DNA of 7,185 nucleotides from the NCBI GenBank assembly GCA_003646045.1, contig QNDV01000113.1:1-7185 (forward strand), read 5' to 3'. Source of the DNA: a bacterium. GTDB taxonomy: Bacteria; Krumholzibacteriota; Krumholzibacteria; LZORAL124-64-63. Under the pieces are notes generated by a model. That model was not told the origin of the DNA. It worked only from the letters and a program-made list of their open reading frames with translations, and ran no database searches. Of this stretch, positions 1-6,735 are shown piece after piece; position 1 is the first letter of the stretch, and each line of letters opens with the position of its first letter. The position numbers and the translations under genes were made by a program.

Positions 1-617
1 AGGGCAGCCACGGCATCAGCGCCTTCATCGTACCCACCGACACACCCGGTTTCACGGTGGAAAAGAAGGAGGACAAACTGGGCATGCGCGCCTCCGATAC
101 GGCGCCCCTGAACATGGAGGATGTCCGCATTCCCGCCGACCTGCTGCTGGGCGAGGAGGGCGAGGGCTTCAAGTACTTCATGCTGACCCTGGACGGCGGA
201 CGCATTTCCATCGCCGCGGTGGCGCTGGGTCTGGCCGTGGGCGCCTACGATACGGCTCGCGCCTACGCCAAGGAGCGCGAACAGTTCGGCAAGCCCATCG
301 CCCGTTTCCAGGCCATCGAGTTCATGCTGGCGGACATGGCCACCCAGATCCAGGCAGCGCGCCTGTTGACCTACGAGGCCTGTCGCCTGAAGGACGCCGG
401 CGAGGACTTCGGCCAGATGTCCGCCATGGCCAAGCTGCACGCCAGCGAAACCGCCATGTTCGTCACCGACCGGGCCATCCAGATCCTGGGCGGCTACGGC
501 TACACCACCGAGTACCCGGTGGAACGTTTCTATCGCGACGCCAAACTGTGCACCATCGGCGAGGGTACCAGCGAGATCCAGCGCATGGTCATCGGACGCC
601 ACGAACTGCGGGACTAG
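1..617 (+). CDS. Acyl-CoA dehydrogenase, C-terminal part (ACAD-1; 5' end outside window)
   Basis: This is the last 204 residues of an FAD-dependent acyl-CoA dehydrogenase, which oxidises an acyl-CoA to the trans-2-enoyl-CoA and passes electrons to electron-transfer flavoprotein. The frame is open to the window edge, so the gene starts upstream; the GTG at 57 is an internal valine in a conserved stretch, not a start. Visible are the middle-domain end (KLGMRASDT), LDGGR, the FAD-contacting [13 protein letters not shown] segment, and the C-terminal signature [20 protein letters not shown]. The catalytic glutamate is in [10 protein letters not shown] (fragment residue 187, codon at 561). A glutamate here is typical of short/medium-chain dehydrogenases; isovaleryl-CoA and long-chain enzymes carry the base elsewhere. 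A family member has about 380 residues, so roughly the first 45 percent is missing. The thiolase follows after 42 bases with no terminator visible, suggesting one transcript. Chain-length specificity cannot be read from the fragment. Confidence 0.95.
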   Translation, partial: GSHGISAFIVPTDTPGFTVEKKEDKLGMRASDTAPLNMEDVRIPADLLLGEEGEGFKYFMLTLDGGRISIAAVALGLAVGAYDTARAYAKEREQFGKPIARFQAIEFMLADMATQIQAARLLTYEACRLKDAGEDFGQMSAMAKLHASETAMFVTDRAIQILGGYGYTTEYPVERFYRDAKLCTIGEGTSEIQRMVIGRHELRD

Positions 618-659
618 ACGCGGCCACTAAGCCGGTCACACTCCGAAAGGATCAGGAAA

Positions 660-1847
660 ATGAGCCCACGATCCGTAATCTGCGCCGCGGTGCGCACGCC
701 CATCGGCCGTTTTCAGGGCGGCTTGGCCTCGGTCAGGGCACCCCAGTTGGGAGCCCGTTGCATCGACGCCGTCATCACCCGTACGGGCCTGGACCCGGCC
801 CTGGTGGACGAAGTCATCATGGGCTGCGTTTGCCAGGCCGGCCTGCAGCAGAACCCGGCCCGTCAGGCCGCCATCTACGGCGGTATTCCCGCGACGGTGA
901 GCGCCATGACCATCAACAAGGTCTGCGGCTCGGGCCTGAAGGCCGTGGCCCTGGCGGACCAGGCCATCCGCGCCGGGGACAAGCAGTGCGTGTTGGCCGG
1001 GGGCATGGAGAACATGAGCCAGATTCCCTACGCTCTGCTCAAGGCCCGCGACGGACTGCGCCTCGGTGACGGCAAGGTTACCGACCTGCTGGTCCACGAT
1101 GGCCTGTGGGACATCTACAACAATTTCCACATGGGCATGACCGCCGAGTGGGTAGTGGAGAACCACGACATCAGCCGCGAGGACCAGGACGTCTACGCGG
1201 CGCGCAGCCATCACCGGGCGGCCGATGCCTGGGAGAACGGCAAGTTCGCCAACGAGGTGGTGGTGGTGGAAGTACCCCAGCGCAAGGGCGACCCGGTGGT
1301 AGTGGACCGGGACGAGGGACCCCGTGCCGACACCACGGCCGAGAAGTTGGGCAAGCTGCGCCCCGCCTTCAAGCGTGACGGCGGCTCGGTCACCGCGGGC
1401 AACGCATCGAGCATCAACGACGGCGCGGCGGTGCTGCTGGTCTGCAGCGAGGAATTCGCCAAGGAGCACAGTCTCGAGGTGATGGCCGTCATCGACGGCG
1501 CGTCCACCGGCGCGGTGGAGCCCATCGAGGTGATGATGGCCCCCGTGACCAGCGTGCGGAACCTGTGGGAGAAGCTGGGTACCTCCAAGGACGATTACGA
1601 CCTGTTCGAACTGAATGAGGCCTTTGCCGCCCAGAGCCTGGGAGTGATACGCGCCCTGGAACTGAATGACGACAAGGTCAACGTCAACGGCGGCGGTGTG
1701 AGCCTGGGGCATCCCATCGGCTGCTCGGGCGCCCGCATCCTGGTGACACTGGTCCACGCCCTGATCGATCGGGGCGGCCAGCGCGGTCTGGCAAGTTTGT
1801 GTCTGGGCGGCGGCGACGCCGTGAGTATGGCCGTAAGTCGGCCCTAA
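660..1847 (+). CDS. Acetyl-CoA acetyltransferase (thiolase II family)
   Basis: The 395-residue protein is a complete thiolase, of usual family length. It either cleaves acetoacetyl-CoA (or a related 3-ketoacyl-CoA) with CoA to acetyl-CoA, or runs in reverse as the biosynthetic condensation. The acyl-accepting cysteine is Cys89 in [11 protein letters not shown]. Other active-site motifs are GGMENMS (near 114), [11 protein letters not shown] (near 247), NEAFAAQ (near 319), His351 in [11 protein letters not shown], and the second cysteine Cys381 in [10 protein letters not shown]. The [17 protein letters not shown] segment (near 221) is characteristic of AtoB/PhaA-type acetyl-CoA acetyltransferases. 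The ATG at 660 is preceded by purine-rich GAAAGGATCAGGA and leads straight into the family N-terminus ([13 protein letters not shown]). It sits between ACAD-1 and the 3-hydroxybutyryl-CoA dehydrogenase, with a 21-base gap to the latter, which points to a C4 acyl-CoA role. A broader 3-ketoacyl-CoA thiolase activity is possible. Confidence 0.95.
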   Translation: MSPRSVICAAVRTPIGRFQGGLASVRAPQLGARCIDAVITRTGLDPALVDEVIMGCVCQAGLQQNPARQAAIYGGIPATVSAMTINKVCGSGLKAVALADQAIRAGDKQCVLAGGMENMSQIPYALLKARDGLRLGDGKVTDLLVHDGLWDIYNNFHMGMTAEWVVENHDISREDQDVYAARSHHRAADAWENGKFANEVVVVEVPQRKGDPVVVDRDEGPRADTTAEKLGKLRPAFKRDGGSVTAGNASSINDGAAVLLVCSEEFAKEHSLEVMAVIDGASTGAVEPIEVMMAPVTSVRNLWEKLGTSKDDYDLFELNEAFAAQSLGVIRALELNDDKVNVNGGGVSLGHPIGCSGARILVTLVHALIDRGGQRGLASLCLGGGDAVSMAVSRP

Positions 1848-1868
1848 CCCGCTGGAAAGGAAATCGCC

Positions 1869-2711
1869 ATGAAGGTATCAGTGATCGGCGGCGGCACCAT
1901 GGGCAACGGCATCGCCCACGTCTTCGCCCAGAACGGCCACGACGTCAATCTCATCGACCTGGACCAGTCCTGCCTGGACCGGGCCCTGGCCACCATCGAG
2001 AAAAACCTGGGTCGCCAGGTGAAGAAGGAGAAGATCAGCCAGGAGGACGCCACCGCCACCCTGGGGCGTCTCAATGCGGTGACGGATCTCGCCGCAGCCG
2101 TGGACAGCCGCCTGGTGATCGAGGCGGTATTCGAGAGCTTCGACGTCAAGAAGCAGATCTTCACCACCCTGGACGCCGCCTGCGGGGCGGACACCATCCT
2201 GGCCAGCAATACCAGCAGCATCAGCCTGACCAAGATCGGTGGCACCACGGGGCGCGCGGACCGGGTCATCGGCATGCACTTCATGAATCCGGTGCCCATG
2301 ATGAAACTGGTGGAGATCATTCGCGGCCAGGCCACCAGTGACGAGACCCTCGAGTTCGTCACCAGGACGGCCAAGGACCTGGGCAAGGTACCCGTCACGG
2401 TACAGGACTATCCGGGTTTCATCGCCAACCGGGTGCTGATGCCCATGATCAACGAGGCGGTGTACTGCCTCATGGAGGGCGTGGCCGACCGCGAGGCCAT
2501 CGACACGGTGATGAAGCTGGGCATGGCCCACCCCATGGGCCCGTTGACCCTGGCCGACTTCATCGGGCTGGACATCTGTCTGGACATCATGGAGGTCCTG
2601 TACGAGGGCTTCGGCGACAGCAAGTACCGTCCGTGTCCCCTGCTCAGGCGCATGGTGGACGCGGGATTCCTGGGTCGCAAGAGTGGCCAGGGCTTCTACG
2701 ACTATTCCTAG
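1869..2711 (+). CDS. 3-hydroxybutyryl-CoA dehydrogenase (NAD-dependent, HAD family)
   Basis: This is a 280-residue single-function 3-hydroxyacyl-CoA dehydrogenase, the usual length of Hbd/PaaH-type enzymes. It interconverts 3-hydroxybutyryl-CoA and acetoacetyl-CoA. The N-terminal Rossmann fold begins [18 protein letters not shown] (GxGxxG, residues 4-21), and Asp30 at the end of the second strand favours NAD over NADP. The catalytic set is intact by alignment to the human mitochondrial enzyme: Ser116, His137 in [16 protein letters not shown], Glu149 as the His partner, and Asn187 in PGFIANRVL. The C-terminal domain ends with [15 protein letters not shown], the normal family end. The ATG at 1869 has an AAAGGA ribosome-binding site about 7 bases upstream and begins directly with the first strand. 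There is no fused crotonase domain, so this is not an FadB-type fusion. It is co-directional with the thiolase (21 bases upstream) and ACAD-2 (30 bases downstream). It may also act on other short 3-hydroxyacyl-CoAs. Confidence 0.96.
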   Translation: MKVSVIGGGTMGNGIAHVFAQNGHDVNLIDLDQSCLDRALATIEKNLGRQVKKEKISQEDATATLGRLNAVTDLAAAVDSRLVIEAVFESFDVKKQIFTTLDAACGADTILASNTSSISLTKIGGTTGRADRVIGMHFMNPVPMMKLVEIIRGQATSDETLEFVTRTAKDLGKVPVTVQDYPGFIANRVLMPMINEAVYCLMEGVADREAIDTVMKLGMAHPMGPLTLADFIGLDICLDIMEVLYEGFGDSKYRPCPLLRRMVDAGFLGRKSGQGFYDYS

Positions 2712-2729
2712 TACAGATACGTCTAACAC

Positions 2730-2736
2730 GGGGAGA
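2730..2736 (+). promoter_or_regulatory. Ribosome-binding site for the GTG start of ACAD-2
   Basis: The purine run GGGGAGA ends 5 bases before a GTG codon at 2742. No in-frame ATG fits the family N-terminus; the first internal methionine (MIRDMARDF) lies inside the first conserved helix. The site therefore supports GTG as the true start. Confidence 0.7.
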
Positions 2737-2741
2737 GATCC

Positions 2742-3884
2742 GTGCAATTCGAACTGACCGAACAGCAGCGCATGATTCGTGACATGGCCCGGGATTTCGC
2801 CAACCGGGAGATCGTCCCGGTGGCGGCCGAGCTGGACCACGAGAAGCGCTTTCCCGCGGACATTGTCAAGCAGATGGGCGAGCTGGGCTTCATGGGCATG
2901 AACGTGGCCGAGCAGTGGGGCGGCGCCGCCCTGGACTCGGTGTGCTACGTGCTGGCCATGGAGGAGGTGAGCCGGGGCTGTGCGTCCTGCGGCGTGATCA
3001 TGTCGGTGAACAACTCGCTGGTGTGCTGGCCGCTGGAGACCTACGGCAACGACGACCAGAAGGAGCGGTTTCTCAAACCGTTGGCCCAGGGCAGGAAGCT
3101 GGGAGCGTATTGCCTGAGCGAGCCCGGGGCGGGCACCGATGCCGCGGCCCAGTCCACAACGGCGAAGAAGGACGGCGACGAGTGGGTGATCAACGGGATG
3201 AAGAACTTCATCACCAACGGCGCCAGCGCCGACATCCACCTGGTGTTTGCCCAGACCGATACCGAGCTCAAGCACAAGGGCATCGTGGCTTTCATCGTCG
3301 AGAATACGGCCGAGGGCTTCTCGGTGATCCGCAAGGAGGAGAAGATGGGCATCCGGGCCAGTGATACGGCCCAGCTCGCCTTCGACAACGTGCGGGTGCC
3401 CGACAGCCAGCGCCTGGGCGAAGTGGGGCAGGGCTTCAAGGTGGCCATGAGCACCCTGGACGGCGGCCGCATCGGTATTGCGGCCCAGGCCCTGGGTATC
3501 AGCGAGGCGGCCTACGAGGCAGCACGGAAGTACGCCTTGGAGCGCGAGCAGTTCGGCCGACCCATCGCCAAGTTCCAGGCCATCCAGTGGAAAATCGCCG
3601 ACATGGCGACCAGATTGCACGCGGCCAGGCTGCTGACCTACCGCGCGGCCTGGGCCAAGGACCAGGGCGGTCGCTACAGTACCGAGTCGGCCATGGCCAA
3701 GCTGGCGGCCAGCGAGGCGAGCCACTACATCACCAACGAGGCGGTGCAGATCTTCGGCGGCAACGGCTACTCGAAGGAGTATCCCGTCGAGAGGCATTTC
3801 CGCGACGCGAAGATCACCGAGATCTACGAGGGGACGAGCGAGGCCCAGCGGATGGTGATTTCGGGGATGGAGTTCAGGAAGTAG
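2742..3884 (+). CDS. Acyl-CoA dehydrogenase, short-chain type (ACAD-2)
   Basis: This is a complete 380-residue FAD enzyme that introduces the 2,3 double bond into an acyl-CoA and donates electrons to ETF. In order it has the alpha-helical N-terminal domain (FELTEQQRMIRDMARDFANR, from residue 3), the first family signature CLSEPGAGTDAAA (124-136), the FAD/substrate segment FITNGASADIHLVFAQ (156-171), KMGIRASDTAQLAF (201-214), LDGGRIGIAAQALG (239-252), the FAD-contacting EREQFGRPIAKFQ (267-279), and the second signature beginning QIFGGNGYSKEYPVE. Glu363 in IYEGTSEAQR is the catalytic base, in the SCAD/MCAD position. It begins with GTG behind a good Shine-Dalgarno site. Lying just after thiolase and 3-hydroxybutyryl-CoA dehydrogenase, it is a reasonable butyryl-CoA dehydrogenase candidate. 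That substrate is inferred from context; isobutyryl- or 2-methylbutyryl-CoA are alternatives. Confidence 0.95.
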   Translation: MQFELTEQQRMIRDMARDFANREIVPVAAELDHEKRFPADIVKQMGELGFMGMNVAEQWGGAALDSVCYVLAMEEVSRGCASCGVIMSVNNSLVCWPLETYGNDDQKERFLKPLAQGRKLGAYCLSEPGAGTDAAAQSTTAKKDGDEWVINGMKNFITNGASADIHLVFAQTDTELKHKGIVAFIVENTAEGFSVIRKEEKMGIRASDTAQLAFDNVRVPDSQRLGEVGQGFKVAMSTLDGGRIGIAAQALGISEAAYEAARKYALEREQFGRPIAKFQAIQWKIADMATRLHAARLLTYRAAWAKDQGGRYSTESAMAKLAASEASHYITNEAVQIFGGNGYSKEYPVERHFRDAKITEIYEGTSEAQRMVISGMEFRK

Positions 3885-3899
3885 AGCCGTTGCGGGACC

Positions 3900-3905
3900 G
3901 AAGGA
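3900..3905 (+). promoter_or_regulatory. Ribosome-binding site of the small membrane protein gene
   Basis: GAAGGA lies 7 bases before the ATG at 3913. It supports translation of the + strand frame here rather than the open frames on the opposite strand over the same bases. Confidence 0.6.
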
Positions 3906-3912
3906 ATTACCC

Positions 3913-4335
3913 ATGCCGCGCCCGGTAATATTCATCAGTGCCGTGGTCGTTGCCGTCCTTAATCTTGCCTCGATCGGTCTTGGTTTCTGGGCCTTCAAGC
4001 TGACCGGTGGCACTGCCCAGTTGGCGGTGCAGGTGCCTGTCTGTCTTGTCTGCGGCATACTGCTGGTCATGACCTGGGTCGTCGGTTTCCGGCGTGTCAA
4101 CGGACTCGTCGCCGGTGAAGACCATATGGCTGTGTTCCTGCTCGCGTTTCCCGTCGGCGCAGTTGTTCTGGTGGCGGTTCATTATGTCGTCACCGGGTAT
4201 CTGACTTCGGTCGGCAATATTATCGCCGTCGTCGCGTTACAATTCGTGCAGAACGTGCTGGCGTTGCCGTTGGCCGCGGGGCTGGAGCGACGATTGCGCA
4301 GGAAACGGCACGGGGTCGGCGACGAAACGCGCTGA
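3913..4335 (+). CDS. Unrecognised small integral membrane protein, four predicted helices
   Basis: I do not recognise this 140-residue protein. It is very hydrophobic, with four likely membrane helices at about residues 5-27, 37-58, 71-94 and 99-122. Charges follow the positive-inside rule: Arg3 at the N-terminus, Arg60-Arg61 between helices 2 and 3, and a basic tail (ERRLRRKRH, 125-133), while the loops after helices 1 and 3 are nearly uncharged. That predicts both termini in the cytoplasm. No catalytic or metal motif stands out; the two cysteines (Cys44, Cys47) lie within helix 2. It starts 28 bases after ACAD-2 with its own ribosome-binding site, so it is probably co-transcribed. Codon choice is visibly less GC-biased than in the flanking dehydrogenases (for example GTAATATTCATC at the start, and several GTT, CTT and ATT codons). 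This suggests a separate origin or weaker codon selection. A link to acyl-CoA metabolism rests on position alone. Confidence 0.75.
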   Translation: MPRPVIFISAVVVAVLNLASIGLGFWAFKLTGGTAQLAVQVPVCLVCGILLVMTWVVGFRRVNGLVAGEDHMAVFLLAFPVGAVVLVAVHYVVTGYLTSVGNIIAVVALQFVQNVLALPLAAGLERRLRRKRHGVGDETR

Positions 4336-4351
4336 CCCCGGTTCGGCTGAC

Positions 4352-4374
4352 TCGCGCAGTTGTTAGCCGCGCGA
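4352..4374. repeat. Short inverted repeat over the candidate ACAD-3 promoter
   Basis: TCGCGC (4352-4357) and GCGCGA (4369-4374) are perfect inverted copies separated by 11 bases, and the gap contains the proposed -35 hexamer. It could be an operator half-site pair, but a 6-base GC-rich match can arise by chance in this sequence. Confidence 0.25.
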
Positions 4375-4388
4375 CTCTCGTGTAGAAT
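4360..4388 (+). promoter_or_regulatory. Candidate sigma70 promoter for ACAD-3
   Basis: In the 99-base gap after the membrane protein gene, TTGTTA (4360-4365; 4 of 6 to TTGACA) and TAGAAT (4383-4388; 5 of 6 to TATAAT) are separated by the optimal 17 bases. Transcription would begin near 4395, leaving a leader of about 40 bases before the ATG at 4435. This is the largest gap in the + strand cluster, so ACAD-3 may have its own transcript. No terminator is evident between the membrane gene and this site, so read-through is also possible. Confidence 0.5.
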
Positions 4389-4434
4389 CCGCTCCGTTCC
4401 CGCCACCAGGTACATCAGCCCGGAGATCGCCCCC

Positions 4435-5580
4435 ATGAACTTCGATTTCAACGAAAACCAGACCATGTTCCGCGACATGGTGCGTGATTTCGCCCGTCAG
4501 GAAATCGCGCCCATCGCCCACGAGATGGACGTCAAGGGCGAGATGCCCGACTCCCTGGTGCAGAAGATGCGCGACCAGGGTTTCTTCGGCCTGAGTTTTC
4601 CCGAGCAGTACGGCGGCCTGGGCGTGGATACCATCACCTACGCCCTGGTGGTGGAGGAACTGGCGCGGATCTCGGCCGGTGTCTGCATCATGGTCACCGT
4701 CCACAACAGCGTGGGCCTGTATCCGGTGTCCATGTTCGGTAGCGAAGAGACCAAGCAGGAATACCTGCCGCGCATGGCCGCCGGCGAAATAGCCGCCTTC
4801 TGTGTCAGCGAGGCCGGCGCGGGCAGTGACGCGGCCAGCCTGCAGGCCACCGCCCGCAAGGAGGGCCAGGAGTACATCCTCGACGGCTCCAAGATGTGGG
4901 TCACCAACGGTACTCGTGCGGCCTTCTTCGTGGTGCTGGCCCGCACTCCGGGCGGCGAGGGGCACCGGGGCATACACGCCTTCCTGGTGCCCCGCGACAG
5001 CGACGGCCTGTCCGTGGCCAAGAAGGAAGACAAGATGGGCCTGCGGGCCAGCGATACCTGCGTCATAGATTTCGACGGTGTGCGGGTGCCCGCGAAGAAC
5101 CGCCTGGGCGAAGAGGGGGACGGCTTCCGCATCGGCATGACGGCCCTGGATGGCGGGCGCATCGGCGTGTCGTTCCAGGCGCTGGGAATCGGCCGGGCCT
5201 GCCTGGAGGCAGCGGTCAAGTACGGCCTGGTGCGCGAGCAGTTCGGCAAACCCATCGCCCGGCAGCCGGTGATCGGCAACATGATCGCCGACATGGGTAC
5301 CGAACTGGACGCCGCCCGGCTACTGGGCTACCGCGCGGCCTGGTTGAAGGACCAGGGCCGGAAGTACACCAGGGAGGCGGCCATGGCCAAGGTCTTCGCC
5401 ACCGAGGCGGCAGGCCGGGCGGCTGATGCCGCGGTGCAGATCCATGGCGGTTACGGGTACGTGAAGGAATACGACGTGGAACGCTATTACCGCGACGTGC
5501 GGGTGACGCGGATCTACGAGGGGACCAGCGAGATCCAGAGACTGGTAATCGCGCGGGAACTGTTGCGGGAGCTGGGCTAA
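4435..5580 (+). CDS. Acyl-CoA dehydrogenase, short/medium-chain type (ACAD-3)
   Basis: This is a complete 381-residue acyl-CoA dehydrogenase, a paralogue of ACAD-1 and ACAD-2, that oxidises an acyl-CoA to the enoyl-CoA with FAD and ETF. I chose the ATG at 4435 because it begins the family N-terminus (MNFDFNENQTMFRDMVRDFA) and has GGAG 9 bases upstream. The frame stays open back to a TTG at 4360, but those 25 extra residues match nothing in the family and overlap the candidate promoter. Visible are signature 1 CVSEAGAGSDAAS (123-135), MWVTNGTRAAFFVVLAR (154-170), KMGLRASDT (200-208), LDGGRIG (238-244), the FAD-contacting [13 protein letters not shown] (266-278), signature 2 beginning QIHGGYGYVKEYDVE (335), and the catalytic base Glu362 in [10 protein letters not shown]. 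The stop overlaps that of the convergent DUF2752 gene. Substrate is unknown; the base position argues against isovaleryl-CoA dehydrogenase. Confidence 0.95.
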   Translation: MNFDFNENQTMFRDMVRDFARQEIAPIAHEMDVKGEMPDSLVQKMRDQGFFGLSFPEQYGGLGVDTITYALVVEELARISAGVCIMVTVHNSVGLYPVSMFGSEETKQEYLPRMAAGEIAAFCVSEAGAGSDAASLQATARKEGQEYILDGSKMWVTNGTRAAFFVVLARTPGGEGHRGIHAFLVPRDSDGLSVAKKEDKMGLRASDTCVIDFDGVRVPAKNRLGEEGDGFRIGMTALDGGRIGVSFQALGIGRACLEAAVKYGLVREQFGKPIARQPVIGNMIADMGTELDAARLLGYRAAWLKDQGRKYTREAAMAKVFATEAAGRAADAAVQIHGGYGYVKEYDVERYYRDVRVTRIYEGTSEIQRLVIARELLRELG

Positions 5581-5984
5581 CCGACAAGGATCTGGCGTGT
5601 CCAGAGACCGACAATCAAGAGGGCCGTCCCGATTCGGGCGGCCTTCCTTTCGGCCGGGGTCAATTCGACCTGCAAGCGCAGCGCCGGCAGGAAGGCGGCC
5701 GCCAGGGACCAGCCGGCCCAGAGCACCACGAGAATGACGAGCAGTGGCGCCAGGGGGTTGGCCCGCCAGGCTGCCGACCAGTGTCCGCCCGCCAAATGTA
5801 CTGCTGCTTCGGTGCCGCCACAGGTGGGGCAGGGGATTCCCGTCAGGCTGCGCCAGGGGCAATGGGCAAGGCGAAGCAGCAGGCTGGGGCTCCAGAGGGC
5901 TACGGCGACCAGGGCTGCCGCCACCGCCAGGAACGGAACCACCAGCCAGCGCAGGAGGGAATCGGACTCGGGGACGATTCGCAC
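5577..5984 (-). CDS. DUF2752 family membrane protein
   Basis: The 135-residue protein has the hallmark of DUF2752: a first hydrophobic segment (about 12-33), a cysteine-rich stretch HCPWRSLTGIPCPTCGGTEA (41-60; Cys42, Cys52, Cys55), then NPLAPLLVILVVLWAGWSLAAA (76-97) and a last helix (about 117-134). The family function is unknown; the CPxCG pattern could bind a metal or be redox active, which is inference. Family members commonly read CGxTRA, whereas this protein has CGGTEA with Glu59 in place of arginine. The GTG start at 5984 directly follows the TAG stop of the YIP1 gene (5987-5985), so translation is probably coupled to it; no good independent ribosome-binding site is seen. A GTG at codon 18-19 of the hydrophobic segment would be too late, so the first GTG is preferred. 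Its stop overlaps the ACAD-3 stop, and a + strand terminator hairpin lies within its last third. Confidence 0.85.
   Translation of the reverse strand: MRIVPESDSLLRWLVVPFLAVAAALVAVALWSPSLLLRLAHCPWRSLTGIPCPTCGGTEAAVHLAGGHWSAAWRANPLAPLLVILVVLWAGWSLAAAFLPALRLQVELTPAERKAARIGTALLIVGLWTRQILVG
5622..5650 (+). terminator. Rho-independent terminator of the acyl-CoA cluster
   Basis: The stem GGCCG-T-CCCG (5622-5631) pairs with CGGGCGGCC (5635-5643) around an ATT loop, giving nine GC-rich pairs with one bulged T. It is followed by TTCCTTT (5644-5650). It lies 42 bases after the ACAD-3 stop and is oriented to end + strand transcription. On the opposite strand the stem is followed by CTCTTGATTGT, a much poorer U tract. 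The element is entirely inside the convergent DUF2752 coding sequence. Confidence 0.7.
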
Positions 5985-6638
5985 CTAGCGCAGGCCCAGC
6001 ATCAGCAGGGAAACCGCGCTGCCGGTGGCGCCGAGGCAGAGGATCATGGGAGCCAGCACCGCCGCCACGGCTTTCCAGGGTTCGGTTTCATGGATGCTGT
6101 AGAGGCCGATGATGGTCACAGCCAGGCCCCAGAAACCGCCGACCACTGAACCACAGAACGGGAACAGGGCCAGAATCGCCGTGGCCTCGCCGTAGGCGGC
6201 GACCCGGAACGAGGCCTCGAAGCCCAGGCGGTTGCCACCCACGAGCATCAGCACACCGTGGATCAGGGCCGCCTTGATGGTGACCATCAGGGCCACGGTG
6301 ACCGGACTGAAAAGGAAGGCCAGGAAGCCGTACAGGGCGCCGTGAATGGCGTGGCCGAAGTCCTCGTCCACCAGTACCTGCAGTGAGCTGCCGCTCAAGG
6401 CCCACATCCACGAGAAGAATGAGGCCACCACACCCAGGGCCACGGCGAACAGCAGGGGCTGGGTCAGGCCCATGCGCGAGGGCATGCGGTGGAAAAAACG
6501 ACCCGGTGAAAGCAGGACGCCCTTGATGGTCAGGTAGGTGCCGTTGAGCCAGCCGTAGGTCTCGCGTTGCTCCCACGGGGGCAACTGCAGACTCTCGTCG
6601 CGGGACTCTTCATAGTTGTCATGGAATTCTTGACTCAC
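5985..6638 (-). CDS. YIP1 family membrane protein
   Basis: The preferred reading is a 217-residue protein starting with GTG at 6638 (VSQEFHDNYEESRDESLQ). A soluble acidic head of about 20 residues leads into PPWEQRETYGWLNGTYLTIK and then GVLLSPGRFFHRMP (40-53), a pattern typical of bacterial YIP1-domain proteins. About five membrane segments follow, near 60-80, 99-120, 122-134, 150-184 (possibly two) and 189-213. Conserved-looking blocks include GFEASFRVAAYGEATAIL (139-156) and the Gly-rich turn after FPFCGSVVGGFWGL. Eukaryotic Yip1 proteins act in vesicle traffic; the bacterial role is not known. The frame is open to an ATG at 6833, but those 65 extra residues look non-coding and overlap the symporter gene. 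The Shine-Dalgarno before GTG 6638 is weak (CGGATCAGG), so the start is uncertain by some codons. It directly abuts the DUF2752 gene, so the two probably form one unit. Confidence 0.8.
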   Translation of the reverse strand: MSQEFHDNYEESRDESLQLPPWEQRETYGWLNGTYLTIKGVLLSPGRFFHRMPSRMGLTQPLLFAVALGVVASFFSWMWALSGSSLQVLVDEDFGHAIHGALYGFLAFLFSPVTVALMVTIKAALIHGVLMLVGGNRLGFEASFRVAAYGEATAILALFPFCGSVVGGFWGLAVTIIGLYSIHETEPWKAVAAVLAPMILCLGATGSAVSLLMLGLR

Positions 6639-6735
6639 CCTGATCCGTTTCGGTGGGGTCGAAAGGTCGCGCAGGGGTATACGAGTGCGGCCGATACAAC
6701 GTTGCGCCAAAGCTTGCCACAGGTCGCCGGACGGC

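Noticed and set aside
57..59. GTG at 57 as the start of a 186-residue protein
   Set aside because: The frame is open to the window edge and the codons before it encode family sequence ([13 protein letters not shown]), so the gene is truncated by the window rather than starting here.
636..1757. A 373-codon open frame on the minus strand opposite the thiolase
   Set aside because: It mirrors the thiolase codons, has a low-complexity His/Val/Ala-rich translation and no family motif; the thiolase with intact active site is clearly the real gene.
1878..4100. A 740-codon open frame on the minus strand opposite HBD, ACAD-2 and part of the membrane gene
   Set aside because: It is opposite well-supported genes, is rich in His, Gln, Val, Leu and Gly as expected of an antisense frame in GC-rich DNA, and has no recognisable domain.
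4360..4434. TTG start for ACAD-3 adding 25 residues
   Set aside because: The added residues do not resemble acyl-CoA dehydrogenase sequence, the TTG is part of a promoter-like -35 hexamer, and ATG 4435 with GGAG upstream begins the conserved N-terminus.
274..5258. Near-repeated DNA at 274-302, 3541-3569 and about 5233-5258
   Set aside because: These encode the conserved EREQFG(K/R)PIA segment of the three paralogous acyl-CoA dehydrogenases; similarity is explained by the protein family and does not indicate a mobile repeat.
6639..6735. Possible promoter or terminator between the symporter and YIP1 genes
   Set aside because: On the minus strand, TTGGCG or TTGTAT and TATACC are not at workable spacing, and the GC-rich CCGG inverted matches are short and lack a U tract.
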